From positions 8,269 through 72,268 of the forward strand of contig JAEWRW010000064.1 of NCBI GenBank assembly GCA_023398815.1: a stretch of 64,000 bases of DNA, written 5' to 3'. Source of the stretch: Bacillota bacterium. Lineage in GTDB: Bacteria > Bacillota > Clostridia > Christensenellales > UMGS416. The notes beneath the pieces are model-generated. The model searched no databases. It saw only the letters and a list, made by a program, of their open reading frames with translations, and was not told the DNA's origin. A program made the position numbers and the translations under genes. Below are positions 8,020-15,496 of the stretch, piece after piece (position 1 is the first letter of the stretch; the number at the start of each line of letters is the position of its first letter).

Positions 8020-8649
8020 CTAGCGGCGGGAGGGTCGCAGGGCGCTCCCCCAGGTCTCCGGGCCGTTGGAGACGACCAACCCGCCCCGGGGCACCTGCCA
8101 ACCCACCAGCGCGGCCGCCAGGAAATCCACACAGGAACCGGCGGCGTTGAGGACACAAAGGGCCGCCAGCCAACCGGGCAGGGGCGCAAAGAGCGGCACC
8201 ACCGCCGGCAGGGCGAAGGATAGCAGCACGCAGGGGATGACGCTGACCACCAGGAAGCGCCGCCGGGTCAGCGCCGCACTGCTGTGCACGAAGGCAAAAC
8301 CCCCGCGCAGCCCCATGCCGGTGTGGGGCGACGCCAGCCCACCGGGCAGGCAGAGGGCGTGCAGCACCTCGTGCAGCAGCGTCCACCCCAGTACCATCGC
8401 CACGGCCAGCGAAAGGTCAGCAAGGCGCAGGGTGAAGCGCACCCCTCCCCCGGACGCCAACCCCCACAGCCCCGGCGACAGCGCCGCCATCTCCCACGCG
8501 CACAGGGCCGTGAGCAACAGGAAGAAGGGTGACGATGCTGCCAGCGTGCGCCCCATGCCCGCAGGCTCCCGCAGGCGCTGCCAGCCCTCGGCCTGCAGGC
8601 GCGCGGCAGCGTCGGGGTCGGCCGGTGGCAACTCTCTCAGCCAGCGCAT
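8020..8649 (-). CDS. DUF3267-type membrane metalloprotease-like protein
   Basis: This 209-residue integral membrane protein has about four hydrophobic segments (residues 37-57, 72-92, 120-150, 160-185). HEVLH at the start of a helix is a zinc-protease-like HExxH, with a later SCVDFLAA segment where the third ligand often lies. That matches the DUF3267 family. The ATG at 8649 is preferred over 8655 because of the spacing from GAGGAGG. It stands alone between korAB and buk, divergent from buk. A damaged copy of its first 26 codons and upstream region recurs at 10430-10590. Confidence 0.7.
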   Translation of the reverse strand: MRWLRELPPADPDAAARLQAEGWQRLREPAGMGRTLAASSPFFLLLTALCAWEMAALSPGLWGLASGGGVRFTLRLADLSLAVAMVLGWTLLHEVLHALCLPGGLASPHTGMGLRGGFAFVHSSAALTRRRFLVVSVIPCVLLSFALPAVVPLFAPLPGWLAALCVLNAAGSCVDFLAAALVGWQVPRGGLVVSNGPETWGSALRPSRR

Positions 8650-8752
8650 GGGCATGCCCTCCTCACAGGTTTGGTTCATCCTACCATGGGCCGTTGGCGG
8701 CGGCAAGCCGGGGGGGTACATCATGATCCAAATGTTTACATGGCAGGCTGAA

Positions 8753-8780
8753 TTGAAAAAAAGGCGAGGCATGCTATAAT
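8753..8780 (+). promoter_or_regulatory. Sigma-A-type promoter of buk
   Basis: TTGAAA (8753-8758) and TATAAT (8775-8780) are separated by 16 bp, leaving a leader of about 50 bases before the butyrate kinase start. Confidence 0.8.
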
Positions 8781-8838
8781 CATTTTTTGTCGGAATTCAG
8801 TATGCCGCCAAAAATCTAAGATCTTTGGAGTATCGAAC

Positions 8839-9930
8839 TTGAAAATTCTGGTAATCAACCCCGGCTCCACCTCCACAAAACTCAGTCTGTTTGAAGATGA
8901 TACTTCACTTCTTGAGGAAAGCGAGTTTCATGATGCCCCTGTCCTGCTGCAGTACCCCTCAGTGAATGACCAGGTTCCCTTCCGTAAGCAGGTGGTTTTG
9001 AACATACTGCGACGGAATGGGCATGCTCCTGAGGATGTCGATGTCTTTGTTGGTCGCGGCGGAAGCGCCCACCCTCAGCGTGCAGGGGTCATGCCAATTG
9101 ATGACCGGCTCTACCATGATACATTGAATGCCGTGGGCGGCAGCGAGCACGCAGCAAAGCTGGGTGTGCTGTTGGCCTATGAACTCTGCATGGAGTACGG
9201 TGGGAAAATGTTCACTCTCAACCCCACCAATCTTGATGAACTTTGCGACTATGCCCGCATGACGGGCATCGCCGGATTGTACCGGAATGCCCAGGCACAT
9301 GCCTTAAATCATAAGGCAGTCGCCAGTACCCATGCAAAAGCCATGGGAAGGCGCTATGAGGACTGCCGATTTGTGGTTGCCCATATCGACGGCGGCGTGA
9401 CGATACATGCCCATGACTTCGGAAAAATGGTTGACGGAAACGTAGGCTCCGGCGGAGACGGTCCCTACGCCCCCACCCGCATCGGCAGCGTACCAGTCCT
9501 CTGCCTGCTGGACTATATTGAGCAGCATTCCCTGGAGGAGGCACGGCTCTTGTGCTCCCGAGCCGGAGGCTTTGTCAGCCATTTCGGCACCTCCGATGCG
9601 GATAAGGTTCACCGCATGGTGGAGGCTGGGGACCGGAAAGCGGTTTTGGTGTGGAACGCCATGATCTATCAGATCTGCAAAGAAATCGGTGCAATGAGCA
9701 CCGTACTCTGCGGCAAAGTGGACGGCATTGTGTTGACTGGTGGGCTTGTCCGTTTTGATGACATTGTGGAGGGCATCCGCAGCCGCTGTGGCTGGATTGC
9801 TCCCATCACCGTCTACCCCGGAGAAATGGAGCAGGAAGAACTGGCAGGAGCCGTGCTGCGGGTGCTGCGCGGGGAGGAAGAAGCCCACCCTTATACCGGA
9901 GAACCGGTATGGAAAGGCTTTGATTTCTAA
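8839..9930 (+). CDS. buk: Butyrate kinase
   Basis: This 363-residue ASKHA-fold kinase interconverts butyryl phosphate + ADP and butyrate + ATP. The N-terminal ILVINPGSTSTKLSLF binds phosphate, GRGGSAHP and AHIDGGVTIHAH line the acyl phosphate site, and GSGGDGPYAPTR and the adenosine motif VDGIVLTGGL are all present. It starts with TTG at 8839 behind TTTGGAG; no ATG gives the conserved N-terminus. No phosphotransbutyrylase gene is adjacent, so the partner is elsewhere or the enzyme acts on branched or other acyl phosphates. Composition is less GC-rich than its neighbours. A promoter lies upstream and a hairpin downstream, so it is monocistronic. Confidence 0.95.
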   Translation: MKILVINPGSTSTKLSLFEDDTSLLEESEFHDAPVLLQYPSVNDQVPFRKQVVLNILRRNGHAPEDVDVFVGRGGSAHPQRAGVMPIDDRLYHDTLNAVGGSEHAAKLGVLLAYELCMEYGGKMFTLNPTNLDELCDYARMTGIAGLYRNAQAHALNHKAVASTHAKAMGRRYEDCRFVVAHIDGGVTIHAHDFGKMVDGNVGSGGDGPYAPTRIGSVPVLCLLDYIEQHSLEEARLLCSRAGGFVSHFGTSDADKVHRMVEAGDRKAVLVWNAMIYQICKEIGAMSTVLCGKVDGIVLTGGLVRFDDIVEGIRSRCGWIAPITVYPGEMEQEELAGAVLRVLRGEEEAHPYTGEPVWKGFDF

Positions 9931-9983
9931 GGCAACACCGCACAGCAAAATCATGCTCGTAAAAGTTCATAGCCGAAGAGAGG

Positions 9984-10030
9984 AACAGGCTCCCCAGCAG
10001 TGCCAGATACACCGTTGCGGAGCCTGTTTT
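9984..10030 (+). terminator. Hairpin terminator after buk
   Basis: AACAGGCTCC (9984-9993) pairs with GGAGCCTGTT (10019-10028), followed by TTTTCC. The loop of about 25 bases is long, so strength is uncertain. Confidence 0.5.
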
Positions 10031-10207
10031 CCTAGTGCGAAAAACAGCTTACCTTAGAATGCGGACGAAAGGGCAAGGTTGAAACGTGTGCCTCCCCGGC
10101 TTTTGCTGAATGATAAACAAAGGTGAGGCTCCTGGCATGAGGCGAAGGGCAGCTTATCATCAACCACTGATTTCTTAACGGAATGCCATTGGGGTCTGCC
10201 GGGTCGC

Positions 10208-10236
10208 TTGCCAACACATCACGAAAATCGTATACT
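10208..10236 (+). promoter_or_regulatory. Promoter of membrane micropeptide copy 1
   Basis: TTGCCA (10208-10213) and TATACT (10231-10236) are 17 bp apart. Both are identical in the second copy of the repeat. Confidence 0.7.
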
Positions 10237-10275
10237 TTAGGGAGTAACCAATCCACAGGCAATGGGGGTGAACGC

Positions 10276-10365
10276 ATGAACCGGTCAACCCGCATTTGGG
10301 GCATCGCTCTCTTTGTGTTGCTGCTGGCGTCGGCGGTGGCCATCGCGCTGCTGGGGCGGGGTTGA
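10276..10365 (+). CDS. 29-residue single-pass membrane micropeptide, copy 1
   Basis: The peptide begins MNRSTRIWG, continues as one hydrophobic helix of about 18 residues (IALFVLLLASAVAIALL) and ends GRG. GGGGGTGA lies five bases before the ATG, and a good promoter is 33 bp upstream of that. The second copy (11736-11825) differs at three residues, all conservative. A short charged N-terminus plus one transmembrane helix fits a regulatory micropeptide, a membrane-complex subunit or a type I toxin. No antisense RNA is evident to me, so function is open. Confidence 0.6.
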   Translation: MNRSTRIWGIALFVLLLASAVAIALLGRG

Positions 10366-10429
10366 AGGGGCGGCACGGAGCAACATCGCAATTCTGACTG
10401 CCACACAGGGCTGTACACAACAGAAGAAG

Positions 10430-10508
10430 TGCGGCGCTGCCAGCCCTCGGCCCGCAGGCGCGCGGCCTCGTCGGGTCGGCGGGGGGGCAACTCTCTCAGC
10501 CAGCGCAT
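10430..10508 (-). pseudogene. Remnant of a DUF3267 gene 5' end
   Basis: From the ATG at 10508 the first 26 or so codons (MRWLRELPP, AARLRAEGWQR) match the start of the gene at 8649. Similarity extends upstream through the GGTTCATCCTACCATGGGC block to about 10590 and stops abruptly near 10430. It is a truncated duplication with no C-terminal part. Confidence 0.7.
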
Positions 10509-10608
10509 GGGCGTGCCCCCCCTCGTGGGTTTTGGTTCATCCTACCATGGGCTGGTGGTGGTGGCGGCAAGCCGGGCCGACCAATGTCATTCATGCATAC
10601 AGTCCTCA

Positions 10609-10637
10609 TTGTTTCTGCGTATGCTGTACTGTATAAT
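10609..10637 (+). promoter_or_regulatory. Promoter upstream of the 55-residue ORF
   Basis: TTGTTT (10609-10614) and TATAAT (10632-10637) are separated by 17 bp. The leader to 10769 would be about 125 bases. Confidence 0.65.
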
Positions 10638-10768
10638 CCTATAACATAATGACTATAACACGCAAACGGGTCAACGAGGATATATTTACATGGCCGTCCC
10701 AGTTGGCTTCTGTAAAGACTTTGGCAAAAGGTCATGCAAAAGCATAAAGCGTGTAAGGAGGATTTTGA

Positions 10769-10936
10769 ATGAAAATATGGGCTGTTTTATTGGGGACAGC
10801 ATTCGTTTCACTTTGCATAGTAAAAATTCTTATGGATCTGCGTAAAATTCGCAATAAACCAATTTCGATTCTTATTTATGCTGGATTAGTTATAATAGCC
10901 ATCATAATGCTTATTCTAAACCATCTTGACTATTAG
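10769..10936 (+). CDS. Small hypothetical membrane protein, 55 residues
   Basis: The start (MKIWAVLLGTAFVSLCIVKI) follows AAGGAGG by seven bases. Two hydrophobic helices (residues 3-20 and 33-50) flank a basic turn (MDLRKIRNKP), and the protein ends NHLDY. It is strongly AT-rich compared with the surrounding genome and lies in the islet between the 186-bp direct repeats. I do not recognise the family; a two-helix hairpin membrane protein with cytoplasmic loop is the plain reading. Confidence 0.6.
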   Translation: MKIWAVLLGTAFVSLCIVKILMDLRKIRNKPISILIYAGLVIIAIIMLILNHLDY

Positions 10937-11231
10937 TTAGAAAGGCAATTAACAAAAGAGAATTGTCGGCAAAACAAAACAGCTTCGCAACAGTTTGTAG
11001 TATGTGCATCTCCGACTTTTACTGAAATGATAAACAATGAGCAGGCCCCTGGCATGGCACAAATACATAGAGATGAAATGTTCCTTGGATAAGGTTTACT
11101 AAAAAGCGAACTGTTGATTACAGTCTTTAACCCAGATCGCCGAACAACGGTAGGCGTTTTACGACCAATATGGTCAAATATTGGCCATAGAATTATTTGT
11201 TCTTTCAAAGCAAAAGGAGCGGGATGATACT

Positions 11232-11642
11232 ATGTGCTATTTCTTATATGGTGGAATTAATAGTGGAGTCAACAAAAAGGATTGTGAGGAGATTTTGAAC
11301 AATGGGCATTTCTCCTTTACGGAATGTACCGAAAGTGAAATTAAGCAAGGCATTAATACTTGTGATAGCAAATACAGAATCACGCAAAACATGTGTGATT
11401 GCGACACAGCTCTTGGCAGACATGAAGCTGACAACAAGGAAATATCAGATCTTTCTGCCTGCATTCATCAGCTACAAAAAGCAAGAGGAGTTAAGCATGT
11501 ATTTGTTTCTAAGAATTGGTGGAAAGATAAGTCAGCAAAAGAATGTGTTGTTCATATTGACGATGTAGACATTGTACAATTTCTTGCTGATATTGAATGT
11601 AACTGCCTTTACAAGGTCCAGTTATTTACAAAGCACTATTGA
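11232..11642 (+). CDS. Hypothetical cysteine-rich protein in AT-rich islet
   Basis: This 136-residue cytoplasmic protein begins MCYFLYGGINSGV. It has ten or so cysteines, some spaced as in metal sites (NTCDSKYRITQNMCDCD), and a second half with KHVFVSKNWWKDKSAKECVVHID. The ATG at 11232 is preceded by AAAGGAGCGGG. I cannot assign a family. Low GC and its position between direct repeats suggest acquisition by transfer. The start of the protein resembles small proteins that read as uncharacterised in anaerobic gut Firmicutes, but that is an impression only. Confidence 0.6.
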   Translation: MCYFLYGGINSGVNKKDCEEILNNGHFSFTECTESEIKQGINTCDSKYRITQNMCDCDTALGRHEADNKEISDLSACIHQLQKARGVKHVFVSKNWWKDKSAKECVVHIDDVDIVQFLADIECNCLYKVQLFTKHY

Positions 11643-11667
11643 ACTGCATTAGCGCCCGGCGGTCCGC

Positions 11668-11696
11668 TTGCCAACACATCACGAAAATCGTATACT
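11668..11696 (+). promoter_or_regulatory. Promoter of membrane micropeptide copy 2
   Basis: TTGCCA and TATACT, 17 bp apart, are unchanged from copy 1. Confidence 0.7.
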
Positions 11697-11735
11697 TTAG
11701 AGAGTAACCAATCCACAGGCAATGGGGGTGAACGC

Positions 11736-11825
11736 ATGAACCGGTCAACCCGCATTTGGGGCGTCGCTCTCTTTGTACTGCTGCTGGTGGCGGCGGTGGC
11801 CATCGCGCTGCTGGGACGGGGCTGA
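11736..11825 (+). CDS. 29-residue single-pass membrane micropeptide, copy 2
   Basis: The peptide is identical to copy 1 except for three conservative changes inside the membrane helix (I to V, A to V, S to A). The GGGGGTGA ribosome-binding site and the promoter are retained. Conservation of reading frame, length and hydrophobicity in both copies argues that the peptide is made. Confidence 0.6.
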   Translation: MNRSTRIWGVALFVLLLVAAVAIALLGRG

Positions 11826-12090
11826 AGGGGCGACCCGGAGCAACATCGCATCTTCCGACCGTCTTGCTCTTCAGAATAGGAGCCGCTTCCGCAAGCGGTG
11901 TTTTCTTGCGCCAAAGGGGCCCAAAACGCCTTGGCGCGGCGCAAGTTTAGCCAGAGCAACCTGCACGGCTGGGCGCGTGCATTTGTATTCCCCATTTGCG
12001 CGGGGGATCGCCCTGCCCGCCAGCCCCGTCGCCGTTGCCCAACGGGCCCCGATGGGCTACAATGGGAGAAAACCAAAGGACGGAACGCCC

Positions 12091-12540
12091 ATGGCAGCCT
12101 TCTACCACGACACCCCTCTCCGCGTGCGCTACGCCGAGACCGACAAGATGGGCGTGGTCTACCACGCCAACTACTTCCCCTGGTTTGAGGAGGGGCGCAC
12201 CAACTACATGGAGGCCATCGGCCTTTCCTACCCCAAGCTCGAGGACGAGGGGTTCTACTTCCCCCTGTTGGAGTGCGCCTGCCAATACAAGCAGCCCGCC
12301 CGCTACGGCGGTTGGGTCATTGTGCGCACCTGGCTGGAGGCCCTGAAGGGCCTGAAGGTCATCGCGGCCTATGACGTCCTCGACCGCGAAACTGGCACTC
12401 TGCTGGCACACGGGCGCACGGTGCACGTGTTTGTGGACCACGACATGCGCCCGGTGAACATGCCCCGCCTGCACCCCGAGGTGTGGACGGCCCTGGGCGA
12501 GCGCGCCGGCACGCCCGAGGGGTGCTCCACCGGGCGGTAA
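12091..12540 (+). CDS. Acyl-CoA thioesterase, YbgC/4-hydroxybenzoyl-CoA thioesterase type
   Basis: This 149-residue single hot-dog-fold protein probably hydrolyses short or aromatic acyl-CoA in the cytoplasm. The signature VRYAETDKMGVVYHANYFPWFEEGR is near residues 11-35, with the catalytic Asp in ETDKMG and the His of YHANY. LECACQYKQPARYGG and VFVDHDMRPVNMP follow as usual. Start at the ATG at 12091; the ribosome-binding site is poor (AAAGGACGGAACGCCC). It is followed after 39 bp by a membrane protein gene that may be co-transcribed. Confidence 0.88.
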   Translation: MAAFYHDTPLRVRYAETDKMGVVYHANYFPWFEEGRTNYMEAIGLSYPKLEDEGFYFPLLECACQYKQPARYGGWVIVRTWLEALKGLKVIAAYDVLDRETGTLLAHGRTVHVFVDHDMRPVNMPRLHPEVWTALGERAGTPEGCSTGR

Positions 12541-12579
12541 CCATCGAACAACAACCAAATAAGATAGGACGGTGTTGGT

Positions 12580-13092
12580 ATGCTGGCAAGCAATGGCATC
12601 CTGTGGGATCTGTTCACGCTGCTCGTGCCCTCCCGCCACACGTTGGTGCTGGCCCTGCTTTGGCTGGTTTTACTGGCATTGGTCACTGGCGTGGGGGTTA
12701 CGCTCTTTGCCCGCCGCCCCGCTGAGGGCCAACGGCCCATGGGCTATGGGTCACTGCTGGTGCGTGCTGGGTTGAGCGTATTGGCGGCCCAGCTGGTGGT
12801 GGCCGTGGGGTTCCTGGCCGTGGGGCTTTTGGTCAGCGTCATTGATGTGGAGGGTGCCAGCGGCATCGCCAGCGAATTCGCGCTGACCGGCTGGCCCCTG
12901 GTATGGAACCGCGTGGCTAGCGCACTGTTCCTCGCCGCCGGCATGGCGGGCACGTTCCTGCTCTGCCACTTCCTTGCGCTGCGCCGGCCCCTGCCACCGG
13001 TCCGTCGGCTTCCGCTCAGTCTGCTCATCGCTGTCGCCTGCGGCGGGGCGCTGCTGCCGCTCCACCTGCTGCTGCAGGGGCTGGGGCTGTGA
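12580..13092 (+). CDS. Hypothetical integral membrane protein
   Basis: This 170-residue protein has about four transmembrane helices (residues 20-42, 60-88, 108-132, 143-165) joined by short basic loops (FARRPAEGQRP, RRPLPPVRR). No catalytic motif is visible. ATG at 12580; upstream is GGACGGTGTTGGT rather than a clear Shine-Dalgarno. It follows the thioesterase closely and ends before a strong terminator, so the two probably form one transcript. Family unknown to me. Confidence 0.65.
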   Translation: MLASNGILWDLFTLLVPSRHTLVLALLWLVLLALVTGVGVTLFARRPAEGQRPMGYGSLLVRAGLSVLAAQLVVAVGFLAVGLLVSVIDVEGASGIASEFALTGWPLVWNRVASALFLAAGMAGTFLLCHFLALRRPLPPVRRLPLSLLIAVACGGALLPLHLLLQGLGL

Positions 13093-13129
13093 GCAACCGA
13101 ACCCCCAGGCAATCACCCCCGCACTAACC

Positions 13130-13160
13130 AAACCCCCGCGACAGACCGTCGCGGGGGTTT
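13130..13160 (+). terminator. Terminator after the thioesterase-membrane protein pair
   Basis: AAACCCCCGCGAC pairs with GTCGCGGGGGTTT around AGACC. A-rich and T-rich flanks on both strands make it usable for the convergent DUF998 gene too. Confidence 0.8.
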
Positions 13161-13176
13161 GGCTGTCGTTCGTCCA

Positions 13177-13839
13177 TCAGGCTGGAGCGGAGGGATTTTC
13201 GGACGCCTTGGCCCGCGCCGGTTCAAAGCCCATCATCAGACAGACACCAAGGAACAGGGTGAAGGCCGCCGCTGACAGAGTGCTGAAGCGCTCAAAGAAG
13301 CCAAAGAGGGACGCCGGAGCCAGACCGATGCCCAACGGGCCGGCACACATGAACGCCAGCGCCACCCCCGCGCCGATGGCGAGGTACTCGTACTCCCGCC
13401 GGCGGGCGCCGCCCACCACCAGCAGCACCAGCGACGCGATGGACAGCCCCACCACCAATCCCGTCACCACCATGTGCATGACATCCTGCACCGTGCCCGC
13501 GTACCCGCTGCTGGTGAGGGGGAAGAGCCCATACCCTACGTAGGACGTGGCGTTCATGGCGGTGAAGAGATAGACGCCCAGCCGCAGTGTGCGTGTCATG
13601 CGCCCCTGCACAAACACACAGGCCAGCGTAAGGCTGACAAGCGCGCATACGCCATACAGGCAGCTCAGCTGCCCCCAGAGCACGCGGGAGGGCGCGTCCG
13701 CCGCGCTCAGGTCGCTAACGGCCTGCCGCAGCCAGGAGTAGCCCGGGTAGGCCAGCGGCGAAAAGACCACCGCCGCAAAGTAAGACAGAAAGCTCACGAT
13801 GCCCAGGATTCCCAGGCGGTTGATGAGTGCCTGTTTCAT
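13177..13839 (-). CDS. DUF998 family membrane protein
   Basis: This 220-residue protein has about six transmembrane helices in the pattern of DUF998 (ISFLSYFAAVVFSPLAYPGYSWLRQAVSDLSA at the N-terminus is typical). Its first four bases overlap the end of the TetR gene (ATGA), so the two form an operon and this is probably the regulator's target. Function of the family is not established; members accompany stress or drug-response regulators. Small residues line the helices and there is no obvious catalytic site. Confidence 0.75.
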   Translation of the reverse strand: MKQALINRLGILGIVSFLSYFAAVVFSPLAYPGYSWLRQAVSDLSAADAPSRVLWGQLSCLYGVCALVSLTLACVFVQGRMTRTLRLGVYLFTAMNATSYVGYGLFPLTSSGYAGTVQDVMHMVVTGLVVGLSIASLVLLVVGGARRREYEYLAIGAGVALAFMCAGPLGIGLAPASLFGFFERFSTLSAAAFTLFLGVCLMMGFEPARAKASENPSAPA

Positions 13840-14495
13840 AGGGATCCTCCATTCTCAGGCGGTTGGCCGCCATTTTCTACTTGGTAGGTACGCAGAAATT
13901 CCTGTATGCTCCGCTCCAGCATCCGGAGTGCCTCGGGTTCCTGGTCGGGCTGGCTATCGCACAGGGTGAGGAGCAAGAACACCGGCGCGTAGAAGTGCAG
14001 CGCCATGGCAGTGGCATCCCCCGCCCGCAGATGGCCGCCCTGCATGAGCAGGCCGAAGAGCGCACCCTGGAAGGCCAGCGGGTCCTCCACATACTGCCGG
14101 GCATAAAGTTCACCCAACCGCGGGTTGTGGAACTGCTCCACCGCCAGCATCCGCCGGAAGGGCGCGGCAAACTCGTCGTGCAGGTAGTAGTGGAACAAGC
14201 CCCGGGCGATGGCAATGAGCGCCTGGACATCGGCACGGGCAAGGGTGCCGGCGTCGGCAGCCGGGTTCAGCCCATCCATATGAAGGGCAGCCATCTGGGC
14301 CTGGTAGCGGGTTTCCATCTCCCGCAGGATGGCGTCGAAGATATCCTGCTTGCTGCGGAAGTGCTTATAGAGCGACGGCGCGCGGATGCCCACCGCCCCG
14401 GCAATTTGCGCGACGGTCACGGCTTCGTACCCACTCTGGGCGAAAAGCTCCAGCGCCGCCCGCAGAATGCGCTCCCGGGTTGTCGTTCCTTCCAT
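13836..14495 (-). CDS. TetR/AcrR family transcriptional regulator
   Basis: This 219-residue protein has a canonical N-terminal helix-turn-helix (residues 8-55: TRERILRAALELFAQSGYEA, VAQIAGAVGIRAPSLYKHF) and a variable ligand-binding C-terminal domain. ATG at 14495 lies four bases after GGAGG. Two palindromic 16-mers just upstream (14509-14548) look like its operator, so it probably represses itself and the downstream DUF998 gene until a ligand binds. The divergent acetyltransferase gene may share this control region. Confidence 0.88.
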   Translation of the reverse strand: MEGTTTRERILRAALELFAQSGYEAVTVAQIAGAVGIRAPSLYKHFRSKQDIFDAILREMETRYQAQMAALHMDGLNPAADAGTLARADVQALIAIARGLFHYYLHDEFAAPFRRMLAVEQFHNPRLGELYARQYVEDPLAFQGALFGLLMQGGHLRAGDATAMALHFYAPVFLLLTLCDSQPDQEPEALRMLERSIQEFLRTYQVENGGQPPENGGSL

Positions 14496-14508
14496 GGTTC
14501 CTCCGTTG

Positions 14509-14548
14509 GCTAATGTCCGTTAGCCATTATAAGCTAACGTCCGTTAGC
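14509..14548. promoter_or_regulatory. Double palindromic operator for the TetR regulator
   Basis: Two 16-bp sites, GCTAATGTCCGTTAGC (14509-14524) and GCTAACGTCCGTTAGC (14533-14548), are separated by CATTATAA. The second is a near-perfect palindrome GCTAACG-TC-CGTTAGC. Centre-to-centre spacing is 24 bp, and the -10-like TTATAA lies between them. Confidence 0.7.
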
Positions 14549-14701
14549 TTGCAAGAGGAAATTTCGCCTAGGGCGAAGCTATTCTTTATGTGGAACAAGG
14601 TGCAGATTGCTAATTTCTGCTATAATGCATCTATTTGGAATCCCACACCGTTTCGCCGCCGAAGGCACACCCCACAGCAGGCAAGGAAGGAGCGCAAAGG
14701 C

Positions 14702-15184
14702 ATGATTCGACCAATGCAGCCAGCCGATTGGAATAGCATGACACGCATTTACAACCAGAGTCTGGAAAAAGGAGATGTAACATTTACAACCGCATGCCCG
14801 ACGTATGAAGAATGGGATACAGGCCACAGCAAGGAGTGTAGATTCGTATGTGAGTTGGAGGGACAGGTTGTTGGGTATACCATGATCGCACCGACTTCGA
14901 AGAGAGAGCCTTACCGAGGCGTTGCCGAACTGAGCATCTTTGTAGACGAAAATTACCTCAGGAGAGGAATCGGAACAACGCTGCTACAAAAGCTCTGTGA
15001 AGAGAGCGAGAAGCATGGATACTGGACATTGTATGCCGCGATCTTTTCAATCAATGAAGCCAGCATTAAGCTGCATGAAAAATGTGGTTTCAGAGTCATT
15101 GGGTACCGCGAAAACATTGCCAAAGACCGTTTCGGAAACTGGCAGTCCACTACGATTATGGAACGGAGGAATGGGATTCGGTAG
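14702..15184 (+). CDS. GNAT acetyltransferase, phosphinothricin-acetyltransferase-like
   Basis: This 160-residue protein has the PAT-type layout: IRPMQPADWNSMTRIYNQS at the N-terminus, VAELSIFVDENYLRRGIGTTLLQ as acetyl-CoA motif A, and SIKLHEKCGFRVIGYRENIAKDRFGNW near the C-terminus. ATG at 14702 follows AAGGAGCG. An extended -10 (TGCTATAAT, 14618-14626) lies about 75 bases upstream. GC content is lower than the surroundings. The true substrate may be an amino acid analogue or other amine. Confidence 0.85.
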   Translation: MIRPMQPADWNSMTRIYNQSLEKGDVTFTTACPTYEEWDTGHSKECRFVCELEGQVVGYTMIAPTSKREPYRGVAELSIFVDENYLRRGIGTTLLQKLCEESEKHGYWTLYAAIFSINEASIKLHEKCGFRVIGYRENIAKDRFGNWQSTTIMERRNGIR

Positions 15185-15496
15185 GCAAACGGTGTAGCCG
15201 ACACGGCATGGCCCTATGCGAGCGCGGCGCGGTGCAGACGCCGCGAGCAGGCACCGCGCGAGCGCATCCCCCTTCAGCCGCGTCGCCGGTTTATCCGGCA
15301 GCGGCACCACATCGCCCGGTCGTGGCACTCGCCCCCTCCCCGCGGGAGCGGATGTCTCCCCCGTAAAGACCGAGAACGAGCAAGGCCAACAAGAGCCCGC
15401 CAGCGACATGCGCGGTGGCGGGCCAGCCGGCAGCCGTGTCGAGCACTCCTAACTCGCGGCTGTCGCCGCAGGCGGCAGACGCGACGCGCGAAGCGA
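15185..15496 (-). repeat. Terminator element D after the SOD gene
   Basis: Read on the minus strand from the SOD stop: hairpin of CTGCCGCC/GGCGACAG type, GAGTTAGGAGTGCTCGACAC, the terminator at 15394-15423, then the conserved tail including a GGTTTATCC-containing hairpin (15277-15305). Nothing else is in this gap. Confidence 0.6.
15394..15423 (-). terminator. Terminator of the SOD gene, within element D
   Basis: CCCGCCAGCG and CGGTGGCGGG pair across ACATGCG; the minus-strand tail is CTTGTTGG. Confidence 0.65.

Larger units (their letters stand above)
10205..10390 (+). repeat. 186-bp direct repeat, copy 1
   Basis: This block aligns without gaps to 11665-11850, with about ten substitutions by eye. 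It carries a promoter, ribosome-binding site and a 29-codon ORF, and flanks the AT-rich islet on its left. Confidence 0.85.
11665..11850 (+). repeat. 186-bp direct repeat, copy 2
   Basis: This is the right-hand partner of 10205-10390, same orientation, gap-free alignment. It begins 22 bases after the stop of the cysteine-rich ORF. Confidence 0.85.
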
